This document shows positions 1 to 10,140 of a stretch of 56,143 nt of DNA, in pieces. The notes below the pieces were generated by a model, which was not told where the DNA came from, made no database searches, and was given only the letters and a program-made list of their open reading frames with translations. A program made the position numbers and the translations under genes. Source of the DNA: JAZGDL01 sp036477795 (lineage in GTDB: Bacteria; Planctomycetota; Phycisphaerae; UBA1845); contig JAZGDL010000045.1 in the NCBI GenBank assembly GCA_036477795.1, positions 1-56,143 on the forward strand, in the 5' to 3' direction. The stretch's first letter is position 1, and each line of letters begins with the position of its first letter.

Positions 1-1
1 C

Positions 2-2893
2 GTCGAGATCGAACAGCAGATCACGTTTCCGGTGGAACAGGCCATCAGTGGGCTGAAGGGGCTCGTGGAAGTCCGGTCCATCTCCAAGTTCGGCCTCTCG
101 CAGGTCACGGTCATCTACGACGACGACACCGACATCTATCTCGCCCGACAGCAGGTGATGGAACGCCTGAGTACCGTCAAGTTACCGGAGGGTCTGTCGC
201 AGCCGGCGATGGGGCCTGTTGCCACGGGTCTCGGAGAAGTTTTCCACTACATACTCACCAGCGACACGAAAAACCTAAGCGACCTGCGTTCGATTCAGGA
301 CTGGATCATCAGGCCGCAGCTTCGCAGCGTCTCCGGCGTGGCGGAGGTGAACAGTTGGGGAGGCCACGAACGTCACTATCAGGTCGTCGTTGATCCTGCA
401 AAGCTGACGAAGTACGACCTGTCACTCTTGGACTTATTCAACGCGCTTCGCCGCAACAATGCCAATGTCGGCGGCGGCAACATCACGCGATCCGGCGAGC
501 AGTTGCTCGTTCAGGGCATCGGGTTCGTGACAACGCTCGAAGAGATCGGCAACATCGTCGTCACCGCCAAAGACGGCATACCCATCTATGTGCGTGATCT
601 CGGCGCGGTGGTCGATGGCCATGAGGTGCGCCGGGGTGCCGTCACCTACGGCGGCAAGGGCGAGGCCGTTCTTGGTCTTGGCTTCATGCTCATGGGCGAA
701 AACAGCCGCGATGTCACCGAACGGCTGAAGACGCGCATGGAGCAAGTCAGGATGTCGCTTCCGCCGGATGTAGAGGTCAAGACAGTGTACGACCGGACGG
801 AGTTGGTCGATCATGTACTTGGCACGGTGAGAACCAATCTGTTCGAGGGTGCAATCCTCGTGGTTGTCGTCCTGTTTCTTTTTCTTGGGAACTTCCGGGC
901 CGGACTGATTGTTGCGTTGGCGATCCCGCTCTCGATGCTGTTCGCGGGGAATTTGATGCTTCGAGTCGGGATTGCCGGCAGTTTGATGAGCTTGGGTGCC
1001 ATCGACTTCGGCCTCATCGTTGATAGCTCGGTTATCATGATCGAGAACAGCGTACGGCATCTGGCAGGCCGCCAGGACGGACGATCCAGAATTGAGATCG
1101 TGCGCGACGCTGCCGTCGAGGTGCGTAAGCCGACGATGTTCGGCGAACTCATCATCATGATTGTGTACCTGCCGATCCTCACGCTGGAAGGCATCGAAGG
1201 CAAGCTCTTCTCGCCTATGGCGCTCACGGTGATCTTCGCACTGGCTGGCTCAATGATCGCATCACTGACACTCATGCCCGTGCTGGCCAGCCTGTGTCTG
1301 CCGAAGAAACTCAAGGATCGTGAGCCGCTTATCATCCGACTCGCAAAACGGGCGTACTCACCTATGCTCCGCTATGTCCTCAGCGCTCGCGGGATGGTTC
1401 TTTCCGCCATGGCGGTCGCTCTTGTCGGTGCCGTCTGGATTGCGCTGAATCTCGGCGCAGTCTTCATCCCGCGTCTCTCCGAGGGAGCCATTGTCATCAA
1501 CACCGTCCGCCTTGCGGGTGTCTCCGTGGAAGAATCAGTGCGCTACGGAACGCAGATCGAACGCCTGCTGCTCAAGAGCTTCCCGGATGAAATCAATGAC
1601 ATCTGGTCGCGTACCGGGACCGCCGAGGTTGCGACCGACCCGATGGGAATCGAACTGACAGATGTGTTCATCACGCTGCACCCGCGAGCGCAATGGCAGA
1701 AAGCAAGCACGCAGGCGGAACTGGTACTCATAATGGAGGGCAAGCTAGCGACCATGCCCGCCATGCGAGCCATCTTCACGCAACCCATCGAGATGCGGGT
1801 CAATGAGATGGTGGCTGGCATCCGCAGCGATCTCGGCGTCAAAGTGTTTGGTGACGAGTTCGTTCAACTCAAGACCATCGCCGGCCAGATCGAGGACATT
1901 CTGAAATCCATTCCCGGCAGCGCCGACACGGTAACCGAGCAAGTCACGGGCTTGCCGATGCTAAAGATTCGGCTGCGCCAAGACCAGCTCGCGCGACACG
2001 GTGTCCCCGCCAGCGAGGTGCTGGATTTCATCGCCGCCATCGGCAACATTCGCATCGGCGAGATTCGCCAAGGTCAGGTTCGGTTCCCACTCTCCGTGCG
2101 ATTGCCCGATGAGTACCGCACAGACCCGGAGCGCGTAGCCAACCTCCTGATCCCCACCGCTTCGGGACAACTCCTGCCACTCTCGCGTCTGGCGGAATTG
2201 GAGATCGTCGATGGGCCGTCCACGATCAATCGTGAATGGAGCAAACGCCGCGTGGTCGTCCAGTGCAATGCACGCGGTCGTGATGTGGCCAGCTTGGTCG
2301 CCGAGGCGCGGACGCGAATCGAATCTGAGATTGACTTCCCGCCGGGCTACTTCGTTCGATACGGGGGGCAGTTTGAGCATCTGGAACGGGCGGCTACCCG
2401 TCTGATGTTTGTGGTACCGCTTGCGCTCGGCCTGATCTTCGTCTTGTTGTATATCACTTACGGTCGAGTCACGGATGTGATCCGCATCTTCCTGACGCTC
2501 CCGTTGTCCGCTGTGGGAGGCATCCTTGCATTGCACCTTCGGGACATGCCGTTCAGCATCTCGGCAGGCGTCGGATTCGTCGCAATGTCCGGTGTCTCCG
2601 TCCTCGGTGACATGGTGTTCGTGTCGTACCTGCGGAGCCTGCTCGATAAGGGCGTGGCGATGTACGAAGCTATCGAACAGACAGCCATGATGCGCCTGCG
2701 TCCCGTCCTGATGACCGGGCTGGTAGCCGCATTGGGCTTCGTTCCGATGGCGTTCAACACGGGCATTGGCGCGGAGGTTCAGCGTCCCCTCGCCACGGTC
2801 GTCATCGGCGGCGTTCTGACCTCGACGATGCTGACACTGCTCGTGCTTCCCGTGTTCTATTCGTTGCTGAGCGGAAAGGCGCAGAAATCATGA
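2..2893 (+). CDS. CzcA-type heavy-metal RND efflux pump, 5' truncated by window edge
   Basis: Inner-membrane proton/metal antiporter of the heavy-metal RND family, the pump of a tripartite cation exporter. The reading frame is open from base 2, and the residues before the first internal start already match the conserved N-terminal porter region, so the gene begins outside the window (roughly 80 residues missing from a usual 1,040). The transmembrane-4 signature DFGLIVDSSVIMIEN carries the Asp/Asp/Glu pattern of the divalent-cation (CzcA-like) subgroup. Two blocks of transmembrane segments flank periplasmic porter domains. The C-terminal motif GDMVFVSYLRSLL and the tail LPVFYSLLSG are typical. 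It ends 33 bp before the convergent outer-membrane factor gene, so it belongs to a different operon from the second pump. The metal (Co/Zn/Cd versus Ni) cannot be read from the sequence. Confidence 0.93.
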   Translation, partial: VEIEQQITFPVEQAISGLKGLVEVRSISKFGLSQVTVIYDDDTDIYLARQQVMERLSTVKLPEGLSQPAMGPVATGLGEVFHYILTSDTKNLSDLRSIQDWIIRPQLRSVSGVAEVNSWGGHERHYQVVVDPAKLTKYDLSLLDLFNALRRNNANVGGGNITRSGEQLLVQGIGFVTTLEEIGNIVVTAKDGIPIYVRDLGAVVDGHEVRRGAVTYGGKGEAVLGLGFMLMGENSRDVTERLKTRMEQVRMSLPPDVEVKTVYDRTELVDHVLGTVRTNLFEGAILVVVVLFLFLGNFRAGLIVALAIPLSMLFAGNLMLRVGIAGSLMSLGAIDFGLIVDSSVIMIENSVRHLAGRQDGRSRIEIVRDAAVEVRKPTMFGELIIMIVYLPILTLEGIEGKLFSPMALTVIFALAGSMIASLTLMPVLASLCLPKKLKDREPLIIRLAKRAYSPMLRYVLSARGMVLSAMAVALVGAVWIALNLGAVFIPRLSEGAIVINTVRLAGVSVEESVRYGTQIERLLLKSFPDEINDIWSRTGTAEVATDPMGIELTDVFITLHPRAQWQKASTQAELVLIMEGKLATMPAMRAIFTQPIEMRVNEMVAGIRSDLGVKVFGDEFVQLKTIAGQIEDILKSIPGSADTVTEQVTGLPMLKIRLRQDQLARHGVPASEVLDFIAAIGNIRIGEIRQGQVRFPLSVRLPDEYRTDPERVANLLIPTASGQLLPLSRLAELEIVDGPSTINREWSKRRVVVQCNARGRDVASLVAEARTRIESEIDFPPGYFVRYGGQFEHLERAATRLMFVVPLALGLIFVLLYITYGRVTDVIRIFLTLPLSAVGGILALHLRDMPFSISAGVGFVAMSGVSVLGDMVFVSYLRSLLDKGVAMYEAIEQTAMMRLRPVLMTGLVAALGFVPMAFNTGIGAEVQRPLATVVIGGVLTSTMLTLLVLPVFYSLLSGKAQKS

Positions 2894-2925
2894 GTGCCGC
2901 CCCCGCTGCCTTTCGGACGAGCGAA

Positions 2926-4461
2926 TTACGGCGTCGATTCTTGCGTCTCCAAGCCGTCGAGTGGGAGGCCGATGGTCTGCTCCAAGCGAGCGACCGCCGT
3001 GGAGGCCTCAAGTGTGACGGCCACGAATCCTCGACGCGCTTCGAGCAGAAGACGCTGCGCTTCGATCAGGGTAAGAATGTTCGTCTGCCCCGACGAGTAG
3101 GAAGCCGTTGCGAACTCAAGATTGCGTTCGGCCTGCGGCACCACTTCGTCGTGGTAGAAGGTCGCGCTGTGAAGCGCCGTCTGCATCTCGTCTAATGCGA
3201 CACGGATATCCTGAGCAGTGCGGATGAGGGCGTCCTCATACTCCTTGAGCGCTTTCTGCAACAGGAAGTCCGCCTTTGCGATCTGAGCCTGATTCTGGTC
3301 GAAGATCGGCAGCGTCATCGTAATCGCTGGGCCGAAAATCGTGTCGATCTCCTGTCTGCGCGCTGCCTTGCGTTCGCTTCGTGACTGAATGCTTGGGAGT
3401 GTCGCTGCGCCGTTGGCGATGGACGCACGGGCAAAGTCGGCACCCAAGTTGCGACCCTGTGAACCGCGCCGCTCCCCCCGCTCGAAGAACGGCCCGATGC
3501 TGATTTCGGGGATGATGTTGACTTCTTCGAGACCGACCTTCGCGGCACGCGAGCGCGCGGCTTGCGCCAGCGCCCGGAGATCGAGACGGTGCTTCCGGGC
3601 GAGTGCGATCAGCGCCTCCGGCTGCAACGAAACATCGAAGCCTTCCGGCATGGAATCGCTGAGAACGATGTCGTCCACATTCTCGGCCACTGACATCAGG
3701 CGAGCCAGGTGTCTCTTGGCATTGGCGGCGTCGAGTCTCGTGCGTCTGACGCCCAGATCGGCGGTAAGGGCTTGGCCTCGCGCGAGGTTCTCGTCGAGCA
3801 GGCTGGCCGCACCCGCCTCGCGCTGTGCCGTTACGGTGGCATGAGATTTTGTCGCTAGTTCAAGGTTTTCCTTAGCGATACGGCTCAGTTCGCGGGCGGC
3901 AACCGCGTTCAGGTAGGCCGACCTAGTTTCCACCGCCAAAGCGGCTGCGCGGTGCGCAATCCGCATGATCGTTTCATCGAGCGCAGCTTGCGCGGCATTC
4001 TTTCGCTTCGGTATCTGCCACAACTCCATGATGTTTTGTGCGAAGGACGCTTGGATGTTGCTGCGACCGCCACCTTCGGGAAACTGGGCCGAGAATGCAA
4101 AGGTTGGATTCGAGAACAAACCGGACTGCACCCAATCCGCCTTTGCGACGCCGATGGACATGAACTCGGCGTGCAGCTTGCGGTTGTTGAGCAGGGCTAC
4201 TCGAAGAGCCTCTGGCAGGGTCAGACCGTCCGCCAAGACGGCTTCTATTTCTTCGGGCGTCAGCAGCGGCTGATCGGGGTCGTAGATGTCAGCCAGACCT
4301 GTGCTTTGCGTGAAGAGCTGTCGGGTAAGCGCGAAGTCGGCTTGCGGCTTGATTTGTGCGCAACCGCCCAATGTCAAGATGCACGCGGCAACTGCGATTC
4401 TTTTGACCAAGCCTAGCGAACGGTTCCTCGCCTGCGCGTTGAAGACGTCTCGTGTCATCAT
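2926..4461 (-). CDS. TolC/CusC-family outer-membrane efflux lipoprotein
   Basis: Outer-membrane channel of the tripartite metal efflux system (511 aa). An N-terminal hydrophobic stretch ends in the lipobox-like LTLGGC, suggesting a lipoprotein. The rest has two long alpha-helical repeats typical of the OEP family (TolC-like), with heptad-rich stretches around residues 140-240 and 380-480 and the characteristic ASYSSGQTNILTLIEAQR segment near the end. It is the last gene of the minus-strand operon adaptor - pump - channel, 55 bp downstream of the pump. Two adjacent ATG codons could serve as start; the more upstream one is used here. Confidence 0.92.
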   Translation of the reverse strand: MMTRDVFNAQARNRSLGLVKRIAVAACILTLGGCAQIKPQADFALTRQLFTQSTGLADIYDPDQPLLTPEEIEAVLADGLTLPEALRVALLNNRKLHAEFMSIGVAKADWVQSGLFSNPTFAFSAQFPEGGGRSNIQASFAQNIMELWQIPKRKNAAQAALDETIMRIAHRAAALAVETRSAYLNAVAARELSRIAKENLELATKSHATVTAQREAGAASLLDENLARGQALTADLGVRRTRLDAANAKRHLARLMSVAENVDDIVLSDSMPEGFDVSLQPEALIALARKHRLDLRALAQAARSRAAKVGLEEVNIIPEISIGPFFERGERRGSQGRNLGADFARASIANGAATLPSIQSRSERKAARRQEIDTIFGPAITMTLPIFDQNQAQIAKADFLLQKALKEYEDALIRTAQDIRVALDEMQTALHSATFYHDEVVPQAERNLEFATASYSSGQTNILTLIEAQRLLLEARRGFVAVTLEASTAVARLEQTIGLPLDGLETQESTP

Positions 4462-4516
4462 GGTTCTACTTTCACAAACGGGAGCCTAAGCGAATCACTC
4501 TCTTCGACTCGCTTCT

Positions 4517-7500
4517 TTAGATCGGCGCGGCCGGAAGCGCGTGTCCGATCCGCTCGACATCGTTCTCGATCTCAACGGGCGACTCGGCCTCGACCGGGAG
4601 GGCTAACCGTACAAACAACGCAGGAACGACGATCATATTCAGGAAGGTGGAGGACAGCAGGCCGAACAGGATCACCATAGCCATGGGGCTTAGGATTTCC
4701 TTGCCGGGCTGGTCGCCGCCGAGCGCCAGTGGAATCAATGCCAACCCCGCACAGAGCGCGGTCATCAGAATGGGTGCCAAACGCTCCATCGCGCCCCGTC
4801 GCACGGCCTCGGCGAAGTCGGTCACCCCTTCAAAGCGCTGAAGGTGGCGGATGTGCGAGACCATCATGATGCCGTTGCGGGCCGCGATGCCGAACGCGCC
4901 GATGAATCCGATCAACGAGGCCACGGACAGGACGCCGCCGGAGAGGTACACGCCCACGACACCGCCGATCAGGGCCAGCGGCAGGTTCAACATGATGAGC
5001 GCCGCGTCGCGCACACTTCGGAACACGACATGAAGCAGAAAGCCGATTCCGAAAACAACCACGAGACCCAAGACCGCCAGCCTGCGCCTCGTCTGTTCCG
5101 CGCTCTCAAACTGGCCGCCGTATTCCACATAGTATCCCTGCGGAAGCTCAATCTTCTCCGCGACGGCAAGGCGAATGTCATCGACAACGCCGCCCAGATC
5201 GCGCTCGGCCACATTGCACTGGACGATGATCCGGCGCTGGGCGTTTTCTCGCATGATGAGGTTTGGGCCACGCTCCTCGCTGATGCGAGCCACCGCCTTG
5301 AGCGGTATCTTCGTGCCGCCGGGGGTATCGACCAGCACTTCGCGGACTTCCCGCGACGATGCCTTCATCCACGACACCGTTTCGTCGCGCCGCAAAGCGG
5401 CCTTGCCGCCGCCGACACGAACGACAAGATCGAATGTCTTTCGTCCCTCCAGAATCTGTGTCACCGCCACGCCTTTGAAGGCCGCTTCAAGGGCGGAGGC
5501 CGCATCATCGGTGGTCAATCCGAATCGCGCCAGCGCTGCGCGATCAAACTCGACGCGCACCGTGGGAATGTCCGTCTGCTGTTCCGTGGAGAGATCAACG
5601 ACGCCGGGGATCGGGCGAATCGTGTTCTCGATCTGCTTGGCCACCGACCGCAGCTTTTTGAGATCGCTCCCGAAAATCTTGACGGCGATGTTGGCGCGCG
5701 TGCCGGACAGCATGTGGTCGACGCGATGCCCGATGGGTTGCCCGAAAATGGTCTGCACACCAGGAATAGCGGCTAGACTGTTCCTCAGCGCTTCCAGTAG
5801 CTCCGCCTTACTGCGTCGCTCAAGGCCCAGCCGCACAGGGGCATCCATATCGAGCGTGAGGTCAATCTCACTCGCCTCGACCCCCTGAACATGCTCGTCC
5901 TCCTCGGCCCGCCCGGTTCGGCGACCGATGGCCACGATCTCCGGGTGCTGCATGAGTGTTGTCTGGACGATGTTGGCCAGTCTGTCGCTCTCTTCCAACG
6001 AGGTACCGGGCAGCGTCACAATACCGACCACGAGCGCTCCCTCGTTGAACTCCGGCAGGAAACTCCGGCCTAGCGAAGCACCGCCAACGACGGCTAGTCC
6101 GAGCAGCAGTGCGGTGGGCAATGCTACGAGCCACGGATGCCCCATCGCCCAGCGAAGCGGTTTGTCGTAGATTCGCTTGAGGAGCCGCACGACCCACGGT
6201 TCGTCGGGTCGTGTAACTGTTGAGCTTGTGGGCAACAGGTAGTAACTCAGCGCGGGTGTAACCGTAAGGGCAACGAGAAGCGACGCCGCCAGAGAGACCA
6301 TGAACGCGATGCCGAGCGGTTGTAGCAGGCGACCTTCGACACCGGAAAGGAAGAACAAGGGCAGGAAAACCAGCAGGATAATGAGCGTGGCGAAGACGAT
6401 TGACGCACGCACTTCAACGCTTGCCTTGAAGACGATCTCGATGGCAGGCTGCTGCTTTTGGCTTGGTAAGGCTTGGTTTTCGCGGAGCCGGCGCACAATG
6501 TTTTCCACATCAATGATGGCGTCATCGACGAGCGCGCCGATGGCGATGGCCATGCCGCCGAGCGTCATGGTGTTGATGCTCGAACCAAACCCCTTCAGCA
6601 CCAGCACGGTGACAAGGAGCGAGATCGGAATGGCCAGCAGCGTGATGACGCTCGATCTCATGCTCGCAAGGAACGCGATAACGACGAAGATGACCATGAT
6701 GCCGCCGTCGCGGAGCGCTTCGACCGTATTGTGAATCGAAATCTGGATGAAGTCCGCCTGCCGAAAAAGATTCTTGTTGATATACATGCCGTCCGGCAGC
6801 GACGCCTGCATCTCCTCCAGCGCCGCGTCGATCTGCTCCGTCAGCGTAAGGGTATTGGTTCCGGGCTGTTTTTGGATGGCGATGATGACGGCGGGTTCGG
6901 TGATCGGCTCCCAGTTCGGGCCGCGCCGCGACGCCGCGCCCGTGCCGCGCTTGATGGCCGCTCCGATCTGAACGACGCCGAGGTCGGATACCCGGACGGG
7001 CGTGCCACCGCGAAGTGCAACCACCGTGTCCGCGATGTCTCGCGTCGTCTGAATTCGTCCGATGCCTTGCAGTATCGACTCTTGGCCCCCTTGGACAAGG
7101 AACCCTGCCGACACATTTTCGTTAGCGCTGCGAAGCGACTCCACGACCTGCCGCATGTTCAAACCATAGGCTCGAAGTCGCGGCGGAGACAAGACAACCT
7201 GATACTGCTTCTCGTCGCCGCCGATGGGCGTAACTTGAGAGACGCCGGGGACGGAAAGCAGTCGCCTGCGAAGATCGGTCGTCGCAATCGTCCGAAGCTC
7301 CAGCGGGCCGTGCCTGTCCGAGGTGAGCGAAATGAACAGAATCTCACCCATGATGGAGGACACGGGCGCGAGCACAGGCGTCTCGACCTGTTGCGGCAGC
7401 TTGCCGGAGACGGTGGCCAATCGTTCGGTGACGGTCTGCCGCGCGCGGTAGATGTCGGTTCCCCACTCGAACTCGACCCACACGACGGCAAGCCCCACAG

Positions 7501-7759
7501 CCGTGGCGGACCGAACGCGCCGGACATTGGCAGCGCCGTTAACGGCGGTTTCGATGGGGAAGGTGACGAGCGTCTCCATCTCTTCCGGTGCCATGCCGTG
7601 ACCCTCAACAAGGATGGACACGGTGGGCGCGGTCAGATCGGGAAACACATCCACGGGGACGGTGGTGATCACGAAGGCGCCGACGACCACGAGCATCGCC
7701 GAAAGAAGGACGACGGCGAGGCGATTGGCGAGTGACCAGCGAATGAGTGCGTTAATCAT
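4517..7759 (-). CDS. Heavy-metal efflux RND pump (CusA/CzcA family)
   Basis: Full-length inner-membrane metal/proton antiporter (1,080 aa). The N-terminal membrane anchor is followed by the porter entry sequence with PVDVFPDLTAPTVSI. The transmembrane-4 motif AIAIGALVDDAIIDVEN differs clearly from that of the pump at the left window edge (DFGLIVDSSVIMIEN), placing the two in different subclades of heavy-metal RND proteins. A second membrane block near residues 870-1,050 contains NLPLALIGGVVGVYLSGG and GIAARNGIMMVSH. A GGAG ribosome-binding site precedes the start, 14 bp after the adaptor stop. It should pair with the adaptor and channel of the same operon. The exported ion is not determinable by eye. 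Confidence 0.95.
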   Translation of the reverse strand: MINALIRWSLANRLAVVLLSAMLVVVGAFVITTVPVDVFPDLTAPTVSILVEGHGMAPEEMETLVTFPIETAVNGAANVRRVRSATAVGLAVVWVEFEWGTDIYRARQTVTERLATVSGKLPQQVETPVLAPVSSIMGEILFISLTSDRHGPLELRTIATTDLRRRLLSVPGVSQVTPIGGDEKQYQVVLSPPRLRAYGLNMRQVVESLRSANENVSAGFLVQGGQESILQGIGRIQTTRDIADTVVALRGGTPVRVSDLGVVQIGAAIKRGTGAASRRGPNWEPITEPAVIIAIQKQPGTNTLTLTEQIDAALEEMQASLPDGMYINKNLFRQADFIQISIHNTVEALRDGGIMVIFVVIAFLASMRSSVITLLAIPISLLVTVLVLKGFGSSINTMTLGGMAIAIGALVDDAIIDVENIVRRLRENQALPSQKQQPAIEIVFKASVEVRASIVFATLIILLVFLPLFFLSGVEGRLLQPLGIAFMVSLAASLLVALTVTPALSYYLLPTSSTVTRPDEPWVVRLLKRIYDKPLRWAMGHPWLVALPTALLLGLAVVGGASLGRSFLPEFNEGALVVGIVTLPGTSLEESDRLANIVQTTLMQHPEIVAIGRRTGRAEEDEHVQGVEASEIDLTLDMDAPVRLGLERRSKAELLEALRNSLAAIPGVQTIFGQPIGHRVDHMLSGTRANIAVKIFGSDLKKLRSVAKQIENTIRPIPGVVDLSTEQQTDIPTVRVEFDRAALARFGLTTDDAASALEAAFKGVAVTQILEGRKTFDLVVRVGGGKAALRRDETVSWMKASSREVREVLVDTPGGTKIPLKAVARISEERGPNLIMRENAQRRIIVQCNVAERDLGGVVDDIRLAVAEKIELPQGYYVEYGGQFESAEQTRRRLAVLGLVVVFGIGFLLHVVFRSVRDAALIMLNLPLALIGGVVGVYLSGGVLSVASLIGFIGAFGIAARNGIMMVSHIRHLQRFEGVTDFAEAVRRGAMERLAPILMTALCAGLALIPLALGGDQPGKEILSPMAMVILFGLLSSTFLNMIVVPALFVRLALPVEAESPVEIENDVERIGHALPAAPI

Positions 7760-7773
7760 TGTAGGGACTCCGG

Positions 7774-9501
7774 CTAGTGAACATGCCCCGCACCGAAAGA
7801 CGAGGGTGACTGCGACGCCAGTTTGAGTGCGTAGGAGCCTTTCGTGGCCACACGCTCTCCGACCTCAACCCCGCTCTTGATCTCGACGAAGCCGTTGTCT
7901 CGAATACCGAGTTCTAGTTCTCGCCGCTGGAAGGTTTCCCCCTCCAGCATGACGAACGCGATGGGTCGTCCGTTGTCCATCACGACGGCTTCTTCGGGAA
8001 TGGCCACCACTTCTTCCGCTGTTTTTGTGGCCACCTGAACCTCGGCCAACATGCCGATGCGAAAACGGCCATCCGGGTTGGGGAGTTCATAGGTGATCGG
8101 CACGACACGCGACGATTCGTCCACCACGGTTCCCAGATGCACGAATCGACCGCCAGCCTCGCTTAGGATGTCGGTCTGCCAGCCGGGAAACGCTGATAGG
8201 CTCAGCGTCGCGCCGGGACTGGCAGTCAGCGAGCCGAGGTCGAACTCCGACACATTCGCTCTCACCCAGATGCGATGGGCGTTGACAATCCTGAACACGG
8301 GCGCGTGTGCCTCGACCTGCTCACCCTCAACACTGGCCGACTTGACTACCACGCCGGAAATCGGTGCCTTGATCGGCATCCGTGGGCGGGCGGCGTGGCC
8401 CTCAGTCATGCCAAAGTCGATACCCGTTCCCGCGCGAAGCTCGCCTAGTTGTGTTCGTACCTCGTCGTTGGCGCGTTTCGACGCCATTGCGGCGTCATGC
8501 TCCGCCTGTGCGAGCCGAAGGTCTTGCTCTGCTTTGTCGAATTGCTGGTCTGTTCCGACGCCCTTCTGACGAAGATCGTCTGCGCGGCCTCTCGTCCGTT
8601 TGGCGAAATCCAGCTTGGCCGTCGCGGCACGAACGGCCTTTTCGATCTCTGCGGTCTTCATGTTGAGATCGAGCTTGCGGAACGCGATTTCCAGTTCCAG
8701 CGCTTGTATCCACGCTCGGTTCGCTATGAGTTGGGCGGCGTCGGTGGCGGGTAGAGGCGGTTCGACGAATGCCAACACCTCGCCAGCCTCGACGCGCTGC
8801 CCTACATGCGGAAAGTGCGCGTCGTTCGGAGGCGAGAGCCGTCCCGCGATCGGCGGACTGGCCACCGCTGAGGTTCCCTGCTTGGGAACAATCCGTGCCG
8901 GGGCCGTGATGCGGTGCGTCAGCGTGTGCCGCGAAGCGGTGGCCAACAGCAACTCGATTTTCCATTGTTGCTCCAGCAGGAACGGTACGAGATCGGGCGG
9001 CTCATCGCCCGCCGTCGCCTCAGCCGCATGTTCGGCGTCGTGCGCGGTGGCGTGGACGATCACGCTGCCGACATCGACAGCATCCTGCACTTGTGGACTG
9101 CTGAGCAGCAGCCGGAGTCGATGCTCGCCGGGCGTCTTGAAAACCCACTCCGGCACAAACAGTCCGTCGCGCCGCGGTTCCTCCAGCGTCAAGTTGACGG
9201 GCGACCCGTTCGGCGGTGTTACCTCGAAGACGAGTGATCCTGAGCGCACTGGTTCCCCGGTAGATAGCACCGAGAAGTGTGCGAGGAACTCCGCCTGTTC
9301 ACCCTGCACGAGGTGCGGATACTCCATGAACAGAAGCACCTTTGAGGTGAAGAAGGTGACGCTGATTGGCTCAAGGCCTTTCTCGTCACCTTGATCATGT
9401 CCGTGCGCGTCCGGCTTGCCTTGACTGGGACGGTCACATCCTGCGGTGGCGCCCAGTATCAGTGTTGCCGCCAGCGCCAGCATTCGTAAACGGTCTTGCA
9501 T
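7774..9501 (-). CDS. RND efflux periplasmic adaptor (CusB/HlyD family) with His-rich N-terminus
   Basis: Membrane-fusion protein linking pump and channel (575 aa from this start). The chosen ATG at 9501 directly precedes a lipoprotein-type signal peptide ending LGATAGC; an in-frame extension 30 codons upstream lacks a signal and is not used. After the signal comes a short His/Asp-rich stretch (DAHGHDQGDEKG) likely to touch metal ions, then an extra beta domain (about residues 40-160), the barrel-sandwich/lipoyl halves (SPPIAGRLSPP, PIKAPISGVVVKSASVEGEQV), a helical hairpin, and the C-terminal membrane-proximal domain ending near GERVATKGSYALK. First of the three classical efflux genes, preceded by a His-rich secreted protein. 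Confidence 0.92.
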   Translation of the reverse strand: MQDRLRMLALAATLILGATAGCDRPSQGKPDAHGHDQGDEKGLEPISVTFFTSKVLLFMEYPHLVQGEQAEFLAHFSVLSTGEPVRSGSLVFEVTPPNGSPVNLTLEEPRRDGLFVPEWVFKTPGEHRLRLLLSSPQVQDAVDVGSVIVHATAHDAEHAAEATAGDEPPDLVPFLLEQQWKIELLLATASRHTLTHRITAPARIVPKQGTSAVASPPIAGRLSPPNDAHFPHVGQRVEAGEVLAFVEPPLPATDAAQLIANRAWIQALELEIAFRKLDLNMKTAEIEKAVRAATAKLDFAKRTRGRADDLRQKGVGTDQQFDKAEQDLRLAQAEHDAAMASKRANDEVRTQLGELRAGTGIDFGMTEGHAARPRMPIKAPISGVVVKSASVEGEQVEAHAPVFRIVNAHRIWVRANVSEFDLGSLTASPGATLSLSAFPGWQTDILSEAGGRFVHLGTVVDESSRVVPITYELPNPDGRFRIGMLAEVQVATKTAEEVVAIPEEAVVMDNGRPIAFVMLEGETFQRRELELGIRDNGFVEIKSGVEVGERVATKGSYALKLASQSPSSFGAGHVH

Positions 9502-9610
9502 TAGTATGCTCTTGTGATTCGCGTGCCAACCCCGCGCACAACACGCGGGAACAACTCCTGCCGCGCACACCGCTGGCAGGAGACGAAGCAAATGAAAGTG
9601 CGCGAATCAA

Positions 9611-10111
9611 TCAGAGCAGAAGTGCGTGGCTGCTTTGCAGCAGGGCGTCGAGTGCGCAAGCCGGGCGCAGCGGGTGCGCTGAAGGCCAAGGAGCAGCCAA
9701 GAAGCGGGAGGCATCAGTCGGATCGCTCGACAGCATCGACCGAGGCAATATCTTTGAGGACGGATGCTGGATCGAGGCGATCACCGCGCCGGATGAGCAG
9801 TGGATACCCGTGGCATTGGCCGGGTCGCTCACAAAGATGAACAGTAATTCGGCATACTCGCCGCCGTCCGTGTCGTTGTTCCTGTCGTCGCGGTCTTCGT
9901 CGTGGTGATGGTGCCACGCCGCACGCAGGTCGCCTTCGTGCAGGTCGTCAAGCGTCACGGTGTGTGAGTGGACGCCGTGGTCGCTGTGGTCGTGCAACAG
10001 CAACCCATCCGCGAACGGCACTCTCGCCAGCAGCGCGAGAATCAGTGGTGCCGCCACCGCAGTCTTACAGGTTGACCTAATACTGAGTCTGCTCATAGCC
10101 TTCCATGCCAT
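9611..10111 (-). CDS. Small His/Asp-rich secreted protein heading the metal-efflux operon
   Basis: A protein of about 166 aa (161 if translation starts at the internal ATG 10096) with a hydrophobic N-terminal export signal ending near VPFADG. It is followed by His-rich stretches HDHSDHGVHSHTVTLDD and HHHHDEDRDD, which look like a periplasmic metal-binding patch. I do not recognise a named family; small His-rich proteins of this kind (CzcI-like in position, not in visible homology) often precede czc/cus operons. It lies 109 bp upstream of the adaptor on the same strand and is the first gene after the promoter at 10141-10170, so it is probably a sensor or metal buffer for this exporter. The function is inferred from composition and context. 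Confidence 0.75.
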   Translation of the reverse strand: MAWKAMSRLSIRSTCKTAVAAPLILALLARVPFADGLLLHDHSDHGVHSHTVTLDDLHEGDLRAAWHHHHDEDRDDRNNDTDGGEYAELLFIFVSDPANATGIHCSSGAVIASIQHPSSKILPRSMLSSDPTDASRFLAAPWPSAHPLRPACALDALLQSSHALLL

Positions 10112-10140
10112 GCCGGAACCATCGGCCCGAACGATGTCTG

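Noticed and set aside
4844..5776. Open frame of 310 codons on the plus strand
   Set aside because: Shadow of the same pump gene; no start signal or domain.
6473..7735. Open frame of 420 codons on the plus strand
   Set aside because: It is antisense to the second RND pump, rich in Asp/Arg/His as expected for a shadow frame of a GC-rich gene, with no recognisable motif.
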